Assembly: GCA_002861585.1 (NCBI GenBank)
Contig: PJQJ01000015.1
Span: 20,774-29,569, forward strand
From: Candidatus Saccharimonadota bacterium
Lineage (GTDB): Bacteria > Patescibacteriota > Saccharimonadia > Saccharimonadales > Saccharimonadaceae
Reading direction: 5' to 3'
DNA: 8,796 nucleotides
A model generated the notes under the pieces. The model was given only the letters and a program-made list of their open reading frames with translations. It was not told where the DNA came from and searched no databases. Position numbers and translations under genes: made by a program. Shown one piece after another: positions 4,743 through 8,796 of this stretch (its first letter is position 1; each line of letters opens with the position of its first letter).

Positions 4743-5549
4743 ATGCCGGCACGAACACATTATATTTCAGATAGGATGCTCCCTGATGCTATTCGCTCTG
4801 CATGCGACAAGAGGGGCATTACAGTCACCTCTTTTTCCGATGATTGGATTCTTAAGCTGCAAAAGGACCAACAAGAAGAATGGATTCACGTTTATAGTTT
4901 TAGCTGTAACAACGCCGCGGCTGCCGCGAATGCATCTGACAAAGTAGCAACGTCTGTCATTTTAGAGAGTGCCGCTTTACCTATCGTTCCCCATGTAACG
5001 GCTCGAACCTACATATCCCGAGCACGCAGAACGCCTGATATCAAGGCAATTGCTAATAATGGGCCTGTCGTTATAAAGCCCATTCATGGACACGGTGCCC
5101 AAGATGTTGCAAGGTATGATGACATTGATGAGGCGCTTACCTTTATAAATGCGAGTTCTATACCCGCATGGGCAATATCGCCATTTTTAGACCTTACCAA
5201 AGAGCTGCGAATCATCCTTTTTGACGATGAGCCCCTTCTGGCTTATGAAAAAACAAACCCTGTTATTGATGATGGTCTTCGCTTGTTTAACCTAAGTCAG
5301 GGAGCGACAGCGGTGACTGTAGATCTTAATAGTCTAGATCCTGCGATTCTTGACCTCGCAAAGAGGGCCATTAGCACGATTGGTCTTCGTTTAGCCGCAG
5401 TTGATATTGTCTTCGATAAAGAGAGTGAGCCATTTATCCTGGAGATTAATACAGGATTTTCCCTGGAACATTACGCTAGGCAATCTGCTGATAATAAAAA
5501 ACGAGCTTATAAAATTTATGATTCCGTCATAGGAAAGATTTTTAAGTAG
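4743..5549 (+). CDS. RimK-like ATP-grasp ligase, substrate unknown
   Basis: A 268-residue protein with the ATP-grasp fold pattern. The N-terminal part (about 1-75) is weakly conserved. Residues 109-122 hold the ATP-lysine strand and glycine loop (VVIKPI then HGHGAQDV, Lys112). Residues 153-171 (KELRIILFDDEPLLAYEKT) form the strand pair with the conserved Glu/Arg region. Residues 217-240 hold the metal-binding end: Asp221 in LAAVDIVFD, and Glu234 and Asn236 in LEINTGFS. This arrangement is that of RimK and related carboxylate-amine ligases, which use ATP to form an acyl phosphate and join it to an amine. The partner gene that usually reveals the substrate is absent: it stands alone between tRNA-Arg and a repeat-rich gap. 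The ATG at 4743 was chosen because an extended -10 sits directly upstream. Confidence 0.85.
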   Translation: MPARTHYISDRMLPDAIRSACDKRGITVTSFSDDWILKLQKDQQEEWIHVYSFSCNNAAAAANASDKVATSVILESAALPIVPHVTARTYISRARRTPDIKAIANNGPVVIKPIHGHGAQDVARYDDIDEALTFINASSIPAWAISPFLDLTKELRIILFDDEPLLAYEKTNPVIDDGLRLFNLSQGATAVTVDLNSLDPAILDLAKRAISTIGLRLAAVDIVFDKESEPFILEINTGFSLEHYARQSADNKKRAYKIYDSVIGKIFK

Positions 5550-5553
5550 GGTG

Positions 5554-5745
5554 GCGAGAAGGCGCTCCGGTAGCTCTCTATTTCCGCTTTCAAAGGGTTG
5601 AAAGCAAGCTTTTAGTAAGCGAGAAGGCGCTCCGGTCTGCCGCTGGCAGATCCTCACTATATCCGCTCGACCTGTTCTCGTTCATAAAATGAACTGCGAG
5701 AAGGTCTTCGCTACACGAACTCGCAAGCAAGTTCAGCATCTCTCA
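5554..5745. repeat. Diverged tandem repeat with a hairpin in each unit
   Basis: GCGAGAAGGCGCTCCGGT occurs exactly at 5554-5571 and 5619-5636, and its first nine bases recur at 5696-5704. Each copy is followed by a second box: CTCTCTATTTCCGC (5574-5587), CTCACTATATCCGC (5653-5666), CATCTCTCATACC (5737-5749). Each box is then followed by a hairpin: GCTTTCAA/TTGAAAGC (5586-5605), GTTCAT/ATGAAC (5680-5694) and the long tRNA-Gly terminator (5747-5789). Additional small hairpins lie at 5636-5650 (TCTGCC/GGCAGA), 5696-5711 and 5718-5735. So three units of unequal length (about 65, 77 and 50 nt plus the final hairpin) fill the gap. 5550-5561 also repeats 12 nt of the tRNA-Gly 3' region (GGGTGGCGAGAA). 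No coding potential is seen. Confidence 0.5.
5586..5612 (+). terminator. Candidate terminator of the ATP-grasp gene
   Basis: A perfect 8-bp stem GCTTTCAA/TTGAAAGC with loop AGGG, followed after AAGC by only TTTT. It lies 36 nt behind the stop codon. The weak T run makes it a modest candidate; the long hairpin at 5747-5789 would also stop plus-strand transcription. Confidence 0.35.
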
Positions 5746-5746
5746 T

Positions 5747-5789
5747 ACCAAAGAAAAAAGAGTATATAGAATACTCTTTTTTCTTTGGT
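5747..5789. terminator. Perfect 19-bp hairpin sharing the tRNA-Gly 3' end
   Basis: ACCAAAGAAAAAAGAGTAT (5747-5765) is the exact reverse complement of 5771-5789; the loop is 5 nt. The T run (TTTTTT) lies within the 3' arm on the plus strand, and the mirrored arrangement holds on the minus strand, so it can act in both directions, between the ATP-grasp gene and tRNA-Gly. On the minus strand the 5' arm begins exactly at discriminator A73 (5789) and includes the encoded CCA (5788-5786). Confidence 0.65.
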
Positions 5790-5860
5790 GCGGGTGGCGA
5801 GAATCGAACTCGCATCACTTGCTTGGAAGGCAGGTATATTAGCCATTATACGACACCCGC
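5786..5860 (-). tRNA. trnG: tRNA-Gly (anticodon TCC)
   Basis: A cloverleaf on the minus strand. The acceptor is GCGGGTG/CACCCGC, the D-stem GTAT/ATAT. The anticodon arm CCTGC CTTCCAA GCAAG gives TCC, which reads GGA/GGG. The variable loop is 4 nt, the T-arm is GCGAG TTCGATT CTCGC, the discriminator is A and CCA is encoded. The anticodon stem carries one C-A mismatch at 28-42. It has its own promoter in the 35-nt gap behind the VIT/CCC1 gene and shares its 3' end with a long hairpin. Confidence 0.95.
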
Positions 5861-5870
5861 AATGCGACTA

Positions 5871-5879
5871 ATTATACCA
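5871..5879 (-). promoter_or_regulatory. Perfect extended -10 promoter of tRNA-Gly
   Basis: The minus strand reads TGGTATAAT. The predicted start is near 5864, four bases before the tRNA. No -35 is evident upstream; that region overlaps the stop codon of the VIT/CCC1 gene. Confidence 0.6.
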
Positions 5880-5895
5880 GAAGTCGTCTATCTGC

Positions 5896-6432
5896 CTAGG
5901 CCCCTAGTGCATTCGCTAGCACATCACCGAGCACATAGGCTAAAACCGCAGCAACCCCACCGAGTAGCAGTGTTTCCATGCCGGTCTTTAGCTGGTTCGT
6001 CTTTGTTGTCTGTCCTCGTAGGATGCCAATAAAGATAAATGCCGCACCAGTAAGGAAAGAACTTATGGCAAACAAGAGCACATCATCGATATTAAGCCTA
6101 AAGAGAGCATCGATCACGTAGATAAGCACCGGAATAAAACCAACTGTTACGAACGAAGTGAACGTCACCAATCCATCACCGAGCGGCGTCTCCTTAGAGA
6201 CGTGTTGGTCATCTTTGCTCTTTTGTAGATCCCTTTCTGACTTTGCCGACAGATATGCACCAGCTCCCATTGAAAACCCATCCGCAATAAGGTTTGCGAA
6301 GCCAAGAATAATAATGACCGTACTACTAAGACCTGCACCGGCCGCACCGGCAACAACAGCAAATGTCGTCACGGATCCATCGATGGCACCGTACACAAAC
6401 TGCCCTAGGTATAATTCGAACCGTTCTTTCAC
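5896..6432 (-). CDS. Compact VIT1/CCC1-family metal transporter
   Basis: A 178-residue membrane protein of the VIT1/CCC1 family, which exports or stores iron or manganese. Five membrane segments are visible (about 14-30, 37-58, 90-107, 118-138, 152-175). The signature is clear: YGAIDGSVTTFAVV (14-27, with Asp18) and the second-helix run ANLIADGFSMGAGAYLSAKSE (46-66, with Asp51 and Met55). The cytoplasmic loop after helix 2 is only about 25 residues (64-89), much shorter than the Glu-rich metal-binding domain of plant and yeast relatives, so storage-type metal loading by that domain is unlikely. It starts with GTG at 6432, set by AAGGAG six bases upstream, the best Shine-Dalgarno in the window. 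It follows the Clp-like gene by 48 nt on the same strand but also has its own extended -10. Confidence 0.9.
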   Translation of the reverse strand: MKERFELYLGQFVYGAIDGSVTTFAVVAGAAGAGLSSTVIIILGFANLIADGFSMGAGAYLSAKSERDLQKSKDDQHVSKETPLGDGLVTFTSFVTVGFIPVLIYVIDALFRLNIDDVLLFAISSFLTGAAFIFIGILRGQTTKTNQLKTGMETLLLGGVAAVLAYVLGDVLANALGA

Positions 6433-6457
6433 TTAAAACTCCTTTTTCATCAGAGGT

Positions 6458-6466
6458 ATTATAACA
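6458..6466 (-). promoter_or_regulatory. Extended -10 promoter of the VIT/CCC1 gene
   Basis: The minus strand reads TGTTATAAT. The predicted start near 6451 gives a 19-nt leader that contains AAGGAG before the GTG. It lies in the short gap after the Clp-like gene, so the transporter can be expressed alone or by readthrough. Confidence 0.5.
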
Positions 6467-6480
6467 AACACAACGTTGAA

Positions 6481-8796
6481 CTACTGCCCGGGAGTAATAT
6501 CTGCAGCAGTTATCTCGATAGTAGCACCAGGTTCAACTGCACCGCTAAGCATACGGCGGGCAATAAAGTTTTCTATCGTTCTCTGTACAACGCGCCGCAT
6601 TGGCCGGGCACCAAGCCGTGCATCGTATCCCTGTGATACAAGCATGCGCTTCACGTCATTCGCAACGGTGACGCTAATCTTTTGAACTGCCAAATTCTTG
6701 TTGATGCCCCTGATAATAAGATCAACGACCTGCAGAAGTTCATCCTGAGTGAGTGGCCGAAATACAGTAATTTCATCGAAGCGGTTCAAAAATTCCGGGC
6801 GGAATTGGTTTGAATCAATTAGCTGATTGATAAATTCAGCTTCAAACTGCTCGAGCTGCTTGCCCTCTTGAATGTACTCGCGAATCTTGTCAGCACCAGC
6901 ATTGCTGGTGGCGATAATAATAGCATCTCTAAAGCTGACTTCACGGTTGTTGATGTCACGTAAAATGCCTTCATCGAGTAATTGCAGCAGCGTATTCAGA
7001 ACATCAGGATGGGCCTTTTCAATCTCGTCGAGCAGGACAACGCTAAATGGCTGATGTGTGATCTGTGCAGTAAGACTATGAACATCTCGTGCACCGTCTG
7101 CAATAAGCCGTGCCACATCTTCGGAACGAACGAACTCATTCAAATCAACGCGTATTAGTCGGTCTTCGCCGCCAAAGTAAACGTCAGCGAGCGCTTTTGA
7201 CAACTCTGTCTTTCCCACACCGGTTGGACCTAAAAATAGGAACGTACCGACTGGGCGATCAGGATTGCGCACCCCAGCGCGAGCTCGCCGAAGCGCGTCG
7301 CTCACCACACTAACGGCATGTGTCTGATTTATCATTCGCTCATGAATTAACTGCTCAAGATTAAGCAGCGTCTCTCGTTCATCATTCGTCTGAGCAGTGC
7401 CGACTTTTATATCCATGGTCTTTTCGATTGCTTGTTGCACGGAGACCGCGGTTACGACCCCCTCTAGTGCATAACTAGCAGCAGATTCTAGCAGCTTAAT
7501 TGCCTTGCCTGGCATAGCCTGTTCATGGATGTAGCGCTCACTCAATCGATAAGCCTCTTCGAGCGCCTGGAACATAAATGTTACCTTATGACGAAACTCC
7601 AGTAGAATTAGCTGATCCTGCAGGACCCTCGTAGTCTCAGCTCGATCAGGTGGGGCTAGCGTCACGCGGTTCATAGTTGCGACCAGAGCCGGGTTACGCT
7701 GAGAGATCTGCAACCAGCGCTGCTCATTCATAGTGAGGATAATAGGCAGTACGCCGCCCTCGAGGATTGGCTGCAGGACATTACTAAGATCAACCGAACC
7801 AACGCCCTCTTCGAAGAATAGCTGTGCATCGTCAAGACAGATGATAACGTTTTTAGCCCGGTAGGCTTCGAGCAGGAGCTCATTGATCAACCCTTCTAGA
7901 TCGCCTCGCCCACGAGCCTGAGAAATAAGCGTACTAGCATCAAGTGCGATTACCTGTCGAAAGCGCAATCGTCGCGGCACGCTTCCGTTTACCTTAATTA
8001 TCTCTTCCGCAAAAGCATGCACAACGGTACTTTTGCCGACGCCAAGTGGACCAACGAGGGCAACGTTTTGACGACCCCCACCACTTAGGGTGCTAATCAT
8101 CTGACGAAGTGCATCGGTGTGACTCTCGAGAGCGGTTGCCATTTGACCGCCGCTTGCTACCTGCTCAGAAATATTCACTCCAAAGCGCCGCAGTAGCGGC
8201 GTATAACCAAATGACCAGTCCCTTGCTATGCCACCCGTTCTTCGCGGCTGGTGGAATCGTTCAATCAATTGACGCAGGTGAACAAACCACTCAGCACCAG
8301 TCGCTACATCATCAGGGCCAAGCTGCAGCTGCGCTAAGTATGTTTGCACATTCGGAATAGTACGAACAAGCGCTGCCGTTACTACAACTGTCGAGAGCGC
8401 CGTCTCGCCCGTTCTTTGCCGTAACGTTAACGCCTCTTGCCATACCGCCTGCATATCGCTTGCATCGTCGCTTGTCATATGCAACAAAAAGGTCGGTCCA
8501 ATACCAAAACGGGCAGCGAAAAAGTGGCCACCAGGTAGTTGCATCACCCGCTCCGCAACATCTTGAGGCGTCGGTTTTGCTGGTAGCAGAGCGAGGAGAT
8601 CAGACTCTAGTAGCTGATCAATTGCTTGCGCTTGAGGTACCGCCGGAATACGCTGCAGCTCACCCTGCCACCATAGGTATGGAATACTGAGCGCCACAGC
8701 AATAGACAACAACAGCCATCCGGCGCTTATACCCGCTACAAGGAGGAAGATACCACCAGCAGCAGAGACTGCCGTACCTGCTAAAAGAGCTATTCG
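6481..8796 (-). CDS. Membrane-anchored Clp-like double AAA+ ATPase (5' end off the window)
   Basis: The frame is open from the right edge with no stop, so the real start lies outside; at least 771 residues are visible. Residues are counted here from the in-frame TTG at 8712. The visible N-terminus, including about 28 residues before that codon, is a stretch of some 42 hydrophobic residues, probably a membrane hairpin. A Clp_N-like helical region follows (about 50-155). D1 has Walker A GPLGVGKST (221-229) and a Walker B ending LDDAQ (293-297). D2 has Walker A GPTGVGKTE (495-503), Walker B VVLLDEIEKAH (558-568), sensor ATSNAGA (601-607), Arg finger region FLNRFDE (641-647) and sensor 2 GARPMRR (701-707). 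There is no coiled-coil middle domain and no LGF/IGF-type ClpP-docking loop, and the usual aromatic pore loops are not seen. It probably remodels proteins at the membrane; pairing with ClpP is doubtful. Confidence 0.88.
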   Translation of the reverse strand, partial: RIALLAGTAVSAAGGIFLLVAGISAGWLLLSIAVALSIPYLWWQGELQRIPAVPQAQAIDQLLESDLLALLPAKPTPQDVAERVMQLPGGHFFAARFGIGPTFLLHMTSDDASDMQAVWQEALTLRQRTGETALSTVVVTAALVRTIPNVQTYLAQLQLGPDDVATGAEWFVHLRQLIERFHQPRRTGGIARDWSFGYTPLLRRFGVNISEQVASGGQMATALESHTDALRQMISTLSGGGRQNVALVGPLGVGKSTVVHAFAEEIIKVNGSVPRRLRFRQVIALDASTLISQARGRGDLEGLINELLLEAYRAKNVIICLDDAQLFFEEGVGSVDLSNVLQPILEGGVLPIILTMNEQRWLQISQRNPALVATMNRVTLAPPDRAETTRVLQDQLILLEFRHKVTFMFQALEEAYRLSERYIHEQAMPGKAIKLLESAASYALEGVVTAVSVQQAIEKTMDIKVGTAQTNDERETLLNLEQLIHERMINQTHAVSVVSDALRRARAGVRNPDRPVGTFLFLGPTGVGKTELSKALADVYFGGEDRLIRVDLNEFVRSEDVARLIADGARDVHSLTAQITHQPFSVVLLDEIEKAHPDVLNTLLQLLDEGILRDINNREVSFRDAIIIATSNAGADKIREYIQEGKQLEQFEAEFINQLIDSNQFRPEFLNRFDEITVFRPLTQDELLQVVDLIIRGINKNLAVQKISVTVANDVKRMLVSQGYDARLGARPMRRVVQRTIENFIARRMLSGAVEPGATIEITAADITPGQ

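Noticed and set aside
5554..5636. Two identical 18-nt repeats as a CRISPR array
   Set aside because: Only two full copies, a 47-nt gap containing a hairpin, a diverged third copy and no cas genes.

Overview
The window most likely comes from a Candidate Phyla Radiation (Patescibacteria) genome, with Saccharibacteria (TM7) as my first guess. This rests on recalled gene content, not a search: a short archaeal/eukaryotic-type prolyl-tRNA synthetase, a membrane-anchored Clp-like double AAA+ ATPase, a TM-anchored CHAP peptidoglycan hydrolase, scattered single tRNA genes with encoded CCA, small intergenic gaps and no mobile genes. TGA is not needed as a sense codon. Six of the seven visible stop codons, counting a short leader ORF, are TAG and one is TAA.

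Layout. 1-543 (-) is a CPBP-type intramembrane protease cut by the left edge. 544-902 is a divergent control region. It holds a long imperfect hairpin (569-640), a near-consensus promoter (671-698), a 22-codon ORF with a Pro-Pro-Thr-Pro run written in CCC codons (706-774), and a GC-rich hairpin followed by a T run (758-834). These precede proS (903-2321, +). 2322-2727 holds tRNA-His (-), two stacked terminator-like hairpins and two partial copies of the tRNA 3' end. 2728-4381 (-) encodes a VanZ/YjdF-like membrane protein and, upstream of it, a peptidoglycan-binding plus CHAP hydrolase. tRNA-Arg(TCT) (-) and an ATP-grasp ligase (+) diverge around 4684-4742. 5550-5785 is a structured, repetitive gap that ends in tRNA-Gly(TCC) (-). 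5896-6432 (-) is a compact VIT1/CCC1 transporter. 6481-8796 (-) is the Clp-like ATPase, cut by the right edge.

How the parts fit together. The strongest candidate for something new is the proS leader: the signals of an amino-acid attenuator, with proline codons, sit in front of the enzyme that charges tRNA-Pro. Promoters elsewhere follow one pattern: an extended -10 (TGnTATAAT-like), no clear -35, and in several cases a predicted transcription start at or next to the start codon (leaderless). For two of the three tRNA genes, the downstream terminator stem includes the discriminator base and the encoded CCA. The CPBP, VanZ-like, CHAP and Clp-like proteins all point to envelope and membrane functions, but nothing here ties them into one pathway.
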